NCBI GenBank assembly: GCA_039978075.1
Contig: JBDWCA010000002.1
Location: 124,001 to 188,000, forward strand
From: Anderseniella sp039978075
Lineage (GTDB): Bacteria > Pseudomonadota > Alphaproteobacteria > Rhizobiales > Aestuariivirgaceae
Direction of reading: 5' to 3'
Length of the DNA: 64,000 bases
Notes under the pieces: generated by a model
What the model was told of the DNA's origin: nothing
Database searches by the model: none
The model's input: the letters and a program-made list of their open reading frames with translations, nothing else
Shown here: piece by piece, positions 1 to 8,462 of the stretch
Numbering within the stretch: the first letter of the stretch is position 1
Layout of the letters: every line of letters starts with the position of its first letter
Program-made: the position numbers and the translations under genes

Positions 1-1022
1 TCGCCGATGGAAATGTTTTCAATTGCAGCCCCTGTCCTGGTGCCTGCCCGTACCGTCACTTCGGTGCCGTCCGCGAGACCGGCATACATCAAGGACGTGT
101 CGCCCTGATAAACCAACTCCCTGACGGTTGCAGTAAACAGGTTCATCGCTTTGCCGGCTGAACGATTGGTGATCACCAGCCGCTCAGGGCGCAGGATCAG
201 GGCCGGCTTGCCGGTATCACCGGACCAGCCGGGTGCCTTGATCACATTGCCGCCAAAGCTAAGCTGGCCGTTTATTGTGTCCAGTTCGAGAAAGGTGGAC
301 TCACCGATAAAGTCGGCAACGAACCGGTTGGCTGGCCGGTCATAGATGGCGCGCGGCGTATCCAGTTGCTTCAGCCTGCCATGATTGATCACCGCAATCC
401 GGTCTGACATGGTCAGCGCCTCCCGCTGGTCATGAGTGACATAGACCGTCGTCATGCCAAGCTTCTCATGCAGATGGCGCAGTTCGATCTGCATGTGCTC
501 GCGCAGTTTCTTGTCGAGTGCCGACAGCGGTTCATCCATTAAAAGAATGCGCGGTGAAAACACGATGGCCCGCGCCAGGGCCACGCGTTGTTTCTGGCCG
601 CCGGACAGCTGGTTGATACGGCGCTCGCCATAACCTGCCAGCTGTACCGTCTCCAGCGCTTCATTGACCCGGTCTGCGATCTCAGACTTGGCGACCTTGC
701 GCAATTTGAGCGGGAAACCGACATTGGCAGCGACATCCATGTGGGGAAACAGCGCATAACTTTGAAACACCATGCCAACATCGCGCTTGTGCGGCGGCGT
801 CAGTATGATCTCGTTATCGCCAAACCGGATGCTGCCGTGATCCGGCCTGGTAAAGCCCGCCAGCGCCATCAGCAATGTTGTCTTGCCGGAACCGGACGGA
901 CCAAGCAGCGTGAGAAATTCACCGCGCTTGACTTCAAGGTCCACATTGTCGAGGGCATACACATCGCCGTACCGCTTGGTGACCTGTGAAATGGAGATCG
1001 GCAACGCGCCTGTCTGGGACAT
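1..1022 (-). CDS. Polyamine-type ABC transporter ATP-binding protein (PotA-like), C-terminus cut by window edge
   Basis: Cytoplasmic ATPase subunit of an ABC importer, probably for spermidine/putrescine. The reading frame is open from an ATG at 1022 to the window edge, giving about 340 visible residues. It shows Walker A GPSGSGKTT (residues about 41-49), the Q-loop in VFQSYALFPH (about 85-94), the signature LSGGQKQR (139-146), Walker B LLMDEP (160-165) and an H-loop in VYVTHDQ. The C-terminal part (LILRPERLVI) is a TOBE-like domain, typical of the PotA/FbpC/MalK group. It lies 92 bases downstream of a PotD/F-like binding protein on the same strand, and permease genes would be expected further left. 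The polyamine substrate is inferred from the binding protein and the neighbouring puuB-like gene; other small cationic substrates are possible. Confidence 0.9.
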   Translation of the reverse strand, partial: MSQTGALPISISQVTKRYGDVYALDNVDLEVKRGEFLTLLGPSGSGKTTLLMALAGFTRPDHGSIRFGDNEIILTPPHKRDVGMVFQSYALFPHMDVAANVGFPLKLRKVAKSEIADRVNEALETVQLAGYGERRINQLSGGQKQRVALARAIVFSPRILLMDEPLSALDKKLREHMQIELRHLHEKLGMTTVYVTHDQREALTMSDRIAVINHGRLKQLDTPRAIYDRPANRFVADFIGESTFLELDTINGQLSFGGNVIKAPGWSGDTGKPALILRPERLVITNRSAGKAMNLFTATVRELVYQGDTSLMYAGLADGTEVTVRAGTRTGAAIENISIG

Positions 1023-1114
1023 GTTGTACAAGTTCCGCTGTGTGAGATTTTATGATGTTTGAGAAGGGATGGAACCAGTTGGCTCCATCCCTTGCCATTG
1101 ACTGAATCGTGAGG

Positions 1115-2203
1115 CTATTCCGTCAGCATGTCCTGATACATGGCAGACGCTTTCTGCTCCCACTTTGCATACCATTCCAGGCTGACCGGAAGCTGCAGTT
1201 TCGCATTTTCGGGATGCGACGGCATCTGCCGGGCCAGGGCATCGTCGATCACACCGAGATCATAGGCAGCCTTGTTGGTTGGCCCGTAGGTGATGTGCAG
1301 CGGCAGGTTCGCCTGCAGTTCCGCTTTAGAAATCTCGGCCAGGAATTTCATGGCCGTATCCTTGTTCTTCGCACCTTTCGGAATGGCGAAGCAGTCATAG
1401 TCCAGGAGTGCCTGGTTGAAGGAATAGGAGACTTTTGCCCCATCCTTCTTGGCGACGTCGAAACGGCCATTCCAGCCGGTTGTCATGTCGACCTCACCAT
1501 CTTTCATCAACTGGGCGTGCTGCGCACCTGATTTCCAGAACACCGCGATGTGTGGCTTGAGCTGGCGGATCTTGTCGATGGCGCGTTTGATGCCTTCCTC
1601 GGAATCCAGCACCTTGTAGACATCTTCCGGCGCCACACCGTCTGCCATCAGGGCAGGCTCCAGCGCGCCTGAAACCTTGTTGCGATAGGCGCGCTTGCCG
1701 GGGAACTTTTCGACATCAAAGAAGTCGGCCCAGGACTTGGGTCCGTCTTCGCCAAAGGTGGCGGTGTTCCATGCGCCAACGGTTGAGAACACGTCACTGC
1801 CCACACAATGCTCGGTTTTCAGCGTCGGATAAAAGGTCGATACATCGATGATGTTGTAGTCGAGCGGCTCAAGCAGCCCTTCTGCAGCAGCGCGAGCAGC
1901 ACTGCCGGACCCGCTGGAAATAATATCCCAAGGTACCGCACCGGCCTGTACCTTCAGACGAACATCGGACACACCGCCATAGGTTTCCTGCTTGACTTCA
2001 ATACCGGTGGACTTTGCAGCTGGCTCAAACAATGCCTTGCTCTGTGCGTCCTGATAAGAACCGCCCCAGGAAGCGACGGTCACCGAGCCTTCCGCGAAGC
2101 CGGCACCGGCTGTCATGGCAAGCGCGCCCAATGCAGCCGCAGTGCGCAACGTTGCTTTTACAAATACTCTCCGGGGCAGTTTTCCCAACGAATTCATACT
2201 CAA
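1115..2203 (-). CDS. Periplasmic polyamine-type substrate-binding protein (PotD/PotF-like)
   Basis: A 362-residue extracellular solute-binding protein that delivers substrate to the ABC importer. The N-terminus carries a long signal peptide with twin arginines (PRRVFVKA near residue 10) followed by a hydrophobic stretch ending GAGFAEGS, so Tat export is possible. The mature part begins VTVASWGGSYQDAQ, typical of the family 1 binding proteins of the spermidine/putrescine group. A GGAG-like ribosome site precedes the ATG. It is first in a minus-strand unit with the ATPase at 1-1022. The 106-base upstream gap, up to the puuB-like stop codon, holds a palindromic element at 2286-2307. The ligand cannot be fixed from sequence alone; putrescine, spermidine or a related amine is most likely given the context. 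Confidence 0.87.
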   Translation of the reverse strand: MSMNSLGKLPRRVFVKATLRTAAALGALAMTAGAGFAEGSVTVASWGGSYQDAQSKALFEPAAKSTGIEVKQETYGGVSDVRLKVQAGAVPWDIISSGSGSAARAAAEGLLEPLDYNIIDVSTFYPTLKTEHCVGSDVFSTVGAWNTATFGEDGPKSWADFFDVEKFPGKRAYRNKVSGALEPALMADGVAPEDVYKVLDSEEGIKRAIDKIRQLKPHIAVFWKSGAQHAQLMKDGEVDMTTGWNGRFDVAKKDGAKVSYSFNQALLDYDCFAIPKGAKNKDTAMKFLAEISKAELQANLPLHITYGPTNKAAYDLGVIDDALARQMPSHPENAKLQLPVSLEWYAKWEQKASAMYQDMLTE

Positions 2204-2285
2204 TCTCCTCCAAACAGGTTTGCTTTTTTAATCCGCACGACCGTATCCGGTCAGGACCCGACATTCATATTCGTGCATGTTTTTC

Positions 2286-2307
2286 CTTTGCATGCAAACG
2301 AAACAGC
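2286..2307. promoter_or_regulatory. Candidate operator, copy 1 (contains the palindrome TTTGCATGCAAA)
   Basis: A 22-base element lies upstream of the binding-protein gene, with a perfect 12-base palindrome at 2287-2298. A second copy at 5554-5575, before the glutamine amidotransferase, matches 20 of 22 bases. Two copies at two transcription units of the same cluster suggest a shared regulator binding site; the regulator is not in the window. Function is inferred from position and similarity only. Confidence 0.4.
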
Positions 2308-2309
2308 AA

Positions 2310-3608
2310 TCAGCGGTTGAAACTGTCGAGCCAGCGATACCAGGCAACCGACGGTGCCAGGAACCAGGGATTGCCGGAGTAAAACAGTCGCGTCGGGAAG
2401 CTGACATCGTCCGCACCGGTGTGGCCTTGGGCAAGGCCGAGTACTTTCTGGCCGGTCCGCATACCCAGATAGCTGGCCATCGCCACGCCCGACCCGCAAT
2501 ACCCCATCGCGTAGTGGATACCATCGCGGACACCGGTATGGGCCAGCGTGTCAAATGTGTAGGCAACAAACCCCATCCAGGAGTGGGATATCCTGGTATC
2601 CGCCAGTTCCGGGAATATTCCGACCAGGTCCCGCATCAGCAACGGCCCGCTCTTCAGCGGGTCGGTTTCCGAACTCGACACCCGTCCACCAAACACGATA
2701 CGGCTCCGGTCCGGTGATGGCCGGTAATAATAAACGACTTTGCGGGTGTCGCTGACGATCCGGTCGGTCGGCATCAACTGCTGCATCAGAGCGGCAGGCA
2801 GCGCTTCTGTGGCGATCATGTAGCTGCCGATCGGGATGACACGGCGGCGCTGCCAGGAAGCGACCGGGCCTGTGTAACCATTGGTTGCAATGATCACGTC
2901 ACGCGCCATAACCGGCCCTTGTCCGGTAACCAGATCGAACCCGGCTGACTGTTTGTCGATTGCAGTAACCGGACAGTGCGGAATGACGCTTGCACCTGCC
3001 GCAATCACTCTGTCGAGCAGGCCCTGATGATAGCGCGCCGGCTCCAGCGACGCATGTTTTTCAAACACCACACCGCCAAAATAGGTATCGGTGCCAAGTT
3101 CACGACGCTGCTCGGCGCGTGGAACCACATGGGCAGGCACTTCAAATCCCTCCGGCTGGCTGGCAAGCTGGCGCGCCAGCTTGTCGTATTGAGCTTGATT
3201 GTGAGCGGCGTGAAACCGGCCCGGCACCAGAAAATTACAATCGATCTTCTCCTCGTGCACAAACTCCTCAATCCACGAAAGGGAACGATGACCATCACGC
3301 AGTATCGCCCGGGCCGTGTCTGCGCCATATCTGGACGTGAGCTCATCGAGGCCCGGCTTGATACTGGTGCTTATTTGACCGCCATTGCGTGAACTGCACC
3401 CGAAACCGGCGTCTTCTGCATCAAACACCACGACCGACCGTCCGGCACGAGCCAGCACCAGAGCCGCATTGAGCCCGGTATACCCGGATCCAACAATCGC
3501 AACATCCACAGTGGCCGGTATCGGCTGTGGCTTCAGCACGGGACGCGGTGTTGCATCCCACCAGTAAGGTTCGAGCTTGAAATCGTCTGTAAAAATGCTG
3601 CTGGTCAT
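2310..3608 (-). CDS. puuB: FAD-dependent oxidoreductase, gamma-glutamylputrescine oxidase-like (PuuB/DAO family)
   Basis: A 432-residue flavoprotein of the DAO family. It begins with a short tail rich in aromatic residues (EPYWWDATPRP), followed by the FAD-binding motif VAIVGSGYTGLNAA (G40, G42, G45) and the ESR-like segment GCSSRNGGQI, both typical of PuuB-like amine oxidases. Such enzymes oxidise gamma-glutamylated or free primary amines to aldehydes with release of ammonia and peroxide. The frame stays open upstream to 3944, but the ATG at 3608 is chosen because AGGGA lies about 8 bases before it and homologous N-termini start there. It is transcribed towards the polyamine ABC genes, consistent with amine breakdown. 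The exact substrate (glutamylputrescine or another amine) is inferred. Confidence 0.82.
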   Translation of the reverse strand: MTSSIFTDDFKLEPYWWDATPRPVLKPQPIPATVDVAIVGSGYTGLNAALVLARAGRSVVVFDAEDAGFGCSSRNGGQISTSIKPGLDELTSRYGADTARAILRDGHRSLSWIEEFVHEEKIDCNFLVPGRFHAAHNQAQYDKLARQLASQPEGFEVPAHVVPRAEQRRELGTDTYFGGVVFEKHASLEPARYHQGLLDRVIAAGASVIPHCPVTAIDKQSAGFDLVTGQGPVMARDVIIATNGYTGPVASWQRRRVIPIGSYMIATEALPAALMQQLMPTDRIVSDTRKVVYYYRPSPDRSRIVFGGRVSSSETDPLKSGPLLMRDLVGIFPELADTRISHSWMGFVAYTFDTLAHTGVRDGIHYAMGYCGSGVAMASYLGMRTGQKVLGLAQGHTGADDVSFPTRLFYSGNPWFLAPSVAWYRWLDSFNR

Positions 3609-3755
3609 TTCAGGTCCCTGATCAATGACAGAACTGTATTTCCTGGCGCGGCAATGGCAAGCAGATTTGATGTATTGCCAGTCGTGCAGAAACCGCCGAC
3701 CAGACCTGATACTGTGAGGGTCATGTATGATTGATGACAGAAGCAGGAATACCAG

Positions 3756-4184
3756 ATGATTGATGCAGCCCGGATTATTGAAACCCTTGACCTCAAACCT
3801 CACCCGGAAGGTGGTCACTTTGCCGAGACCTGGCGGGCACCGGCAGAACCTGGCAAACGCAGTGCCGGCACGGCAATCTATTACCTTCTGCAGGCTGGTG
3901 AAGTGAGCCACTGGCATCGCGTCGACGCCGCCGAGGCCTGGCACTGGTATGCAGGAGCTGCCCTGGAACTCGCCCTGTCACCGGAGGGTCGCGGTGTCAC
4001 GCAGCATCAACTCAGCGCGGACATAGTGAGCGATGCACGACCGCAGCTCGTTATCCCCGCAGGCTTCTGGCAATCGGCCAGAAGCCTTGGAGACTGGACC
4101 CTTGTCGGGTGCACGGTTTCGCCTGGTTTTGAATTCTCGGGCTTCGAGATGGCTCCGGCCGGCTGGCAGCCGGGCTCAAATTAA
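3756..4184 (+). CDS. Cupin_5 / DUF985 family protein
   Basis: A 142-residue RmlC-like cupin. The conserved opening of the DUF985 family is visible: LKPHPEGGHFAETWRAP, then a core with SHWHRVDAAEAWHWYAG and a C-terminal VSPGFEFSGFEM. The histidines in HWH and WHW are likely ligands or fold-conserved positions. No enzymatic reaction is established for this family. The gene diverges from the puuB-like gene (start-to-start gap 147 bases) and converges tail to tail with the next gene, so that the two stop codons share the four bases TTAA at 4181-4184. It may be an accessory of the amine cluster, but nothing in the sequence proves that. Confidence 0.85.
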   Translation: MIDAARIIETLDLKPHPEGGHFAETWRAPAEPGKRSAGTAIYYLLQAGEVSHWHRVDAAEAWHWYAGAALELALSPEGRGVTQHQLSADIVSDARPQLVIPAGFWQSARSLGDWTLVGCTVSPGFEFSGFEMAPAGWQPGSN

Positions 4185-4615
4185 GCGCCCGTATCTGCCT
4201 GGAGGCCTGCCGCTTCAATACCGGCAACTGCGCAGATTTCGTCATTGTCAGACGTGTCACCTGTTACACCGACCGCGCCTATGATGGCACCCTTGCGGTC
4301 CCGAACCAGCACACCGCCAGGTACCGGAACCAGGTTTCCGTCCGCCAGTGCATTGACTGCCTGAATGAAGTAAGCCTGTTCGTTGGCACGGGCAAATATC
4401 GCACGGGCACCTATTCCAAGCCCAATGCAGCCATTAGCCTTGCCGAAGGCAACCTTGAAACGCAGAGTTGAACTGCCGTCCTGGCTTTCGCACGCCTTTA
4501 CGGTGCCACGGGCGTCAAGCACCACGACCGTCATCGGTTTGGTCAGACCAATCTCCTGGGCCTTCTTCAGGGCAACCGATACGATCCTGCGGCTCTTGGC
4601 AAGCGTGATGCTCAT
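4181..4615 (-). CDS. GlcG/HbpS family heme-binding-fold protein
   Basis: A 144-residue protein of the GlcG/HbpS (DUF336) family. Typical segments are the N-terminal ITLAKSRRIVSVALKKAQEIG, the strand VVVLDARGTVKACESQDGSS, and the C-terminal VPVPGGVLVRDRKGAIIGAVGVTGDTS with conserved glycines. Members bind heme or small ligands, or accompany oxidation pathways as accessory proteins. The ATG at 4615 is preferred over an upstream in-frame ATG at 4666 because AGGAGA lies 9 bases before it. It diverges from the SDR at 4783, and its stop overlaps that of the cupin gene. The absence of a signal peptide with this start suggests a cytoplasmic protein. Confidence 0.85.
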   Translation of the reverse strand: MSITLAKSRRIVSVALKKAQEIGLTKPMTVVVLDARGTVKACESQDGSSTLRFKVAFGKANGCIGLGIGARAIFARANEQAYFIQAVNALADGNLVPVPGGVLVRDRKGAIIGAVGVTGDTSDNDEICAVAGIEAAGLQADTGA

Positions 4616-4782
4616 CTGATCTTGTCTCCTGTACAGAGGTTTGTTGTTGGCAATTGCAGTGTTCATGCCCGCAATCAGCCTCTCGGGTCAAACCGTATTG
4701 CGGGATAGTTTTTCTACCCGTCGGCGCAAACTTGCCAGTACGGCACATCACCGTCATTGTCGACAAAACGGGAGACAACCGA

Positions 4783-5535
4783 ATGAGACTTGCAGGCAAG
4801 AAGGCCCTGATAACGGGAGCCGCCAGGGGCATTGGCCTGGGCTGCGCCAAACTCATGGCAGACCATGGTTGCGACGTCGTGATTGCTGACATTGATATTG
4901 CAGAGGCCGACCGTGCGGCACAACAGGTGTCCAGCCATCCCGCCATCGAGCTTGACGTCACAAGCAAGCCCGCCTGGACTGCCTCGATTGAACGCGCCAG
5001 CGAGCTGATGAACGGCATCAACGTCCTGGTCAACAATGCCGGCATCATCATTCCCGGCACGGTTGAAAGTCTGGACGAAGCAGGTTGGGACCACACAATG
5101 AATGTCGACCTGAAGTCAGTCTATCTGGGTTGCCAGGCAGCATTGCCGGTCCTGTCCCGGAATGCGCCGGCATCAATTGTCAACATCGCATCGATTTCTT
5201 CCATGATCGCAAGCGCCAATTTCGCCGCCTACAATGCAGCCAAGGCTGGCGTGCACATGCTCACGAAATCCGTCGCCCTGCATGCCGCACGTACCTATGC
5301 AGACGTGAGGTGCAATTCTGTACATCCTGCCTTCGTCGACACGGATATGGTTGATCAGGTCGCGAAAACCGACGATCGGGAAGTCAACCGAAGCAAACTG
5401 GCCAGGCAAATACCATTGGGCCGGATAGCAACGGTTGATGATGTGGCATGGGCTGTGGTTTACTTGGCCAGCAACGAGTCGTCATTCATGACAGGATCAG
5501 AACTGAAACTGGATGGCGGCGTATCCGCAATGTAG
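4783..5535 (+). CDS. Short-chain dehydrogenase/reductase (classical SDR)
   Basis: A 250-residue NAD(P)-dependent oxidoreductase of the classical SDR type. It carries the cofactor motif TGAARGIG (residues 11-18), NNAG (84-87), a catalytic serine in NIASISS (about 138-140) and YNAAK with Tyr150 and Lys154. An acidic residue at the end of strand 2 (VVIADID) suggests NAD rather than NADP. The C-terminus (SFMTGSELKLDGGVSAM) is typical of the FabG-like group. The start at 4783 follows GGGAG by 9 bases; an in-frame ATG upstream at 4654 would add an unrelated tail. It sits 53 bases before the amidotransferase on the same strand, so co-transcription is possible. The substrate is unknown. Confidence 0.88.
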   Translation: MRLAGKKALITGAARGIGLGCAKLMADHGCDVVIADIDIAEADRAAQQVSSHPAIELDVTSKPAWTASIERASELMNGINVLVNNAGIIIPGTVESLDEAGWDHTMNVDLKSVYLGCQAALPVLSRNAPASIVNIASISSMIASANFAAYNAAKAGVHMLTKSVALHAARTYADVRCNSVHPAFVDTDMVDQVAKTDDREVNRSKLARQIPLGRIATVDDVAWAVVYLASNESSFMTGSELKLDGGVSAM

Positions 5536-5553
5536 TCCGGTTTGACCAGTTCG

Positions 5554-5575
5554 CTTTGCATGGAAACGCAACAGC
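5554..5575. promoter_or_regulatory. Candidate operator, copy 2
   Basis: This stretch ends 13 bases before the amidotransferase start and matches the element at 2286-2307 in 20 of 22 positions, both read on the plus strand. The central palindrome is broken by one base here (CATGG instead of CATGC). Regulatory meaning is inferred. Confidence 0.35.
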
Positions 5576-5588
5576 GCCGTAAGGAAAA

Positions 5589-6317
5589 ATGAAGAAACGC
5601 ATCGTCATAGTGCTACATCAGGAAACCTCGACGCCGGGTCGCGTCGGGATGAAGCTGACACAAAAGGGTTATGAGCTCGATATCCGGAAGCCTGCTCTGG
5701 GCGACGCCTTGCCGGACAACATTGAAGAATATTCAGGTGCGGTGATTTTCGGTGGCCCGATGAGCGCTAATGATGATATCGAGCACCAGTATATCCGCAC
5801 CGAAATTGACTGGATAAGCAAGCCGCTTGCGGCGGGCGTCCCGTTTCTGGGCATTTGTCTGGGCGGGCAGATGCTGGCCAGGCAGCTGGGCGGCAAGGTT
5901 TTCGGGTTTCCCGATGACCGCGCCGAAATTGGCTATTATGACATTTCTGCAACTGCAGAAGGTGCAGGCCATGGCCCGTGGCCACAGAAGGTCTACCAGT
6001 GGCATCGGGAAGGTTTTGAACTGGTTGACGGGGCGGTTTGCCTTGCCACATCACAAGGCGACTTCCCGCACCAGGCATTCCGGTATGGCGACAGTGCATT
6101 TGCCATTCAGTTCCACCCTGAAGTTACACAGAAGATGATGAACCGCTGGCTCGTCAAGGCCGAGGAAAGACTGGCTTTACCCGGCGCCCGGCCACGCGAA
6201 AGCCATTTCAGCGACCGTTTTGTCCATGATCCCTCAGTTGATGTGTGGCTGGACAGGTTTCTTGACGACTGGCTGGCAACCGCACAAACGCCCGCGTCAG
6301 TTCTGGCCGCTGAATAG
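5589..6317 (+). CDS. Class I glutamine amidotransferase (GuaA-type domain)
   Basis: A 242-residue stand-alone class I amidotransferase. The nucleophile elbow is GICLGGQ (Cys about residue 95), and the His-Glu pair is in QFHPEVT. The early IFGGPMSAND segment is the oxyanion region typical of GuaA-like domains. Such proteins hydrolyse the gamma-glutamyl amide of glutamine or related gamma-glutamyl compounds. Next to polyamine genes it could serve the gamma-glutamyl-GABA step normally done by PuuD, but the fold variant is GuaA-like rather than PuuD-like, so this is only a suggestion. AAGGAAAA lies just before the ATG. It is followed by about 215 bases without a gene and then a convergent cyclase gene. 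Confidence 0.83.
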   Translation: MKKRIVIVLHQETSTPGRVGMKLTQKGYELDIRKPALGDALPDNIEEYSGAVIFGGPMSANDDIEHQYIRTEIDWISKPLAAGVPFLGICLGGQMLARQLGGKVFGFPDDRAEIGYYDISATAEGAGHGPWPQKVYQWHREGFELVDGAVCLATSQGDFPHQAFRYGDSAFAIQFHPEVTQKMMNRWLVKAEERLALPGARPRESHFSDRFVHDPSVDVWLDRFLDDWLATAQTPASVLAAE

Positions 6318-6515
6318 ACCATTGTTGCATTTTGCAAAAGCGGCCTTTGCAATCCGCAAGCCTGTGCCGCCCGCATTGTCGACACCAATGCTCCATATTG
6401 CGGTCTGCTGTTTCTGTCACACTACATTTAGCTGAGATCCGGTTTGGCACGATGATTGCGTTGCCCCCATCAGCGTTGAGATCATTGTATAGCGTACTCA
6501 GCCAGATTACACAGG

Positions 6516-6552
6516 AAGCGGAAGTGTCTGAGTTCAGGCCTTCCGCTTTTTG
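6516..6552 (+). terminator. Possible terminator or bidirectional hairpin
   Basis: Inverted arms AAGCGGAAG (6516-6524) and CTTCCGCTT (6540-6548) are followed on the plus strand by a T-rich run. It would end plus-strand transcription from the amidotransferase and overlaps the 3' end of the convergent cyclase gene. The 15-base loop is longer than usual, so the call is tentative. Confidence 0.4.
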
Positions 6553-8459
6553 TTTGCTGAGGGCTTCGCCACTGGCTTCAGGCCAACAGGCGTGAAAACC
6601 TGTACCGGATTGGCAAACCCGGACAGTTCAATGCGGTCTACCGGCTCTATGCCCTCAACATGCCGCTGGGCGAAGCCGGGCCCCAGCAATACCGGGCAAT
6701 TGGTCGCCTTGGTTGCGGACTCAAGCCGCGCTGACATGTTCACGCTTGACCCGATCGCGGTGTAGTCAAACCTGATATCAGATCCGAAATTACCAACCGA
6801 ACAGATACCGGTCTCGATACCGGCACCCACCCGTATCGGGGGTTTGCCGTCTTTTTCACGCTGCACGTTCTCGATGTCGAGGGATGCACGAATGGCCAAC
6901 ACTGATTCCAGGGCCCGCTCGGTATGATCTGCCTGGTCTACCGGGGCGTTCCAGAATGCCAGAATGGCATCCCCCATAAACTTGTCTATGGTGCCGTCAC
7001 GCTTGAAGATTTCCTGGCTTGCCAATGTCAGGAACCGGTTCACAGTTGCATTGATTTCATCTGCGGGCAGGCTTTCGCTGCTCGAGGTAAAGCCGCGCAT
7101 ATCCATCATCAGGACCGTGATTTCACGCTTCTCGGCACTGGTGGTCAGGTCCTGCCGGGTTTCACTCAACATGGCCACGACATTTGGCGACAGGTATTGC
7201 GAAAACTGCCGGGACAACTGTCGCCGACGGGCATCGGACTCGCGAAACAGGCTGTAGACCTCTGCCAGAGCCACAGCGGCCAGACCAACCGCGGGCTGAA
7301 CCGGTTCATATAGCTGGGCCGACTGCAGATAGGCTCCATAGCCCGCCAGCAATGGCGTCAGACACAACGCCACCCCGGCTGCCAGCAGCAGCCAGATTCG
7401 GTTGGCAAAAAAGTACGACGCCGTCAGCAACAGCAAGGCTGACAGTAAAAACCACACCCGTTCGATGGTCTTGGCGTCAGCCGGCTCGAACAGGAACGTG
7501 CCACCGAGAAGCTGATTGGTGAGCACTGCGTGAATTTCGGCGCCGGGCCGCGCCGCTACCGTAGGCGTGGTATGAAACTTGTCCACACCAAGTGCATTGA
7601 CCGACAGGATGGCAATTTTGCCTTTGAGAACATCTCCGGCTTTGCCTGCCATAACATCAAGCGCCGACACTCTCGGAATTGGCGCTTCCTGTTCCCAGAG
7701 CCAGATTGCTCCTCCGTTTGACAGGGGAATAACTGTTTCACCAAGTTTCAACGCTTCAAAACCGGTTTGGCGAACCCGCAGCGCATATCCTGTGCCTGAT
7801 TTGTAAGCCCTTGCCAGCTCCAGACTGAAGGCAGGCCACAGCGACAACTGACCAGCTGTTTTTGATGCCCAGACCAGCGGCACGGTACGCACAACTCCGT
7901 CGTTGTCAGAAACCGAGCGGACAATACCCAGACCCGCAGCCCCTGCCCGAATGGTTGCAGTTGAGGTTATGATACCCGGTTGCCACGGCAGGGCTTGTGC
8001 ATTGCCGTTGCCTACAACCGCCCAGCCGACGCTGGTGTCAGGAATGCTGGACCCGGGGAAATCACCAATACTGGTTGCAAGTATTGTAGGAGATGACGCG
8101 ATGGCGGCAGCCAGTTGGTTGTCACGTGCGGCACCGCCAGGGCTCTCATCAGGCTCTGAAAACAAAACATCAATGCCTAGCACTGACACGCCGGATGCAT
8201 GGATCGCGGTGACAAGATCTGCGATCCGGTTTCGCGGCCAGGGCCAGCGGCCTTCGACACCAATCGTCTCGTCATCAACTCCGACGATCACCACATTGGA
8301 AACAGAATCGGATCGCGGACCCAGTTGCTGGTATACATCAAAGGACTTGCCACGCAGATCATCGAAGGTCGCATCGAAAACCACATGTGACGCGAGAATC
8401 AGTACAATCAGGCCCAGAACGCCAAGTCTCGCTCTGAAGTGATGAAGCAGCTTAACCAC
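6534..8459 (-). CDS. CHASE2-domain adenylate cyclase (class III)
   Basis: A 641-residue membrane enzyme expected to make cAMP. After an N-terminal membrane helix (about residues 11-30) comes a periplasmic CHASE2 sensor (about 35-320, with VVIVGVDDETIG and VLGIDVLFSEPD). Two or three further helices follow (about 335-402), then a cytoplasmic class III cyclase domain. Metal ligands are Asp453 (in VLMMDMRGF) and Asp497 (in IDKFMGDAILAFW). Lys493 and Asp565 (in FDYTAIG) are adenine-specifying, and Asn574/Arg578 (SSVNMSARL) fit the transition-state pair, so the catalytic set appears complete. It starts 3 bases after the FecR-domain gene's stop, so the two are almost certainly co-transcribed. The signal sensed is unknown. 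Confidence 0.92.
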   Translation of the reverse strand: MVKLLHHFRARLGVLGLIVLILASHVVFDATFDDLRGKSFDVYQQLGPRSDSVSNVVIVGVDDETIGVEGRWPWPRNRIADLVTAIHASGVSVLGIDVLFSEPDESPGGAARDNQLAAAIASSPTILATSIGDFPGSSIPDTSVGWAVVGNGNAQALPWQPGIITSTATIRAGAAGLGIVRSVSDNDGVVRTVPLVWASKTAGQLSLWPAFSLELARAYKSGTGYALRVRQTGFEALKLGETVIPLSNGGAIWLWEQEAPIPRVSALDVMAGKAGDVLKGKIAILSVNALGVDKFHTTPTVAARPGAEIHAVLTNQLLGGTFLFEPADAKTIERVWFLLSALLLLTASYFFANRIWLLLAAGVALCLTPLLAGYGAYLQSAQLYEPVQPAVGLAAVALAEVYSLFRESDARRRQLSRQFSQYLSPNVVAMLSETRQDLTTSAEKREITVLMMDMRGFTSSSESLPADEINATVNRFLTLASQEIFKRDGTIDKFMGDAILAFWNAPVDQADHTERALESVLAIRASLDIENVQREKDGKPPIRVGAGIETGICSVGNFGSDIRFDYTAIGSSVNMSARLESATKATNCPVLLGPGFAQRHVEGIEPVDRIELSGFANPVQVFTPVGLKPVAKPSANKKRKA

Positions 8460-8462
8460 AAC

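Noticed and set aside
3609..3944. N-terminal extension of the puuB-like gene
   Set aside because: It overlaps the start of the divergent cupin gene. The ATG at 3608 has a ribosome site and gives the normal N-terminus.
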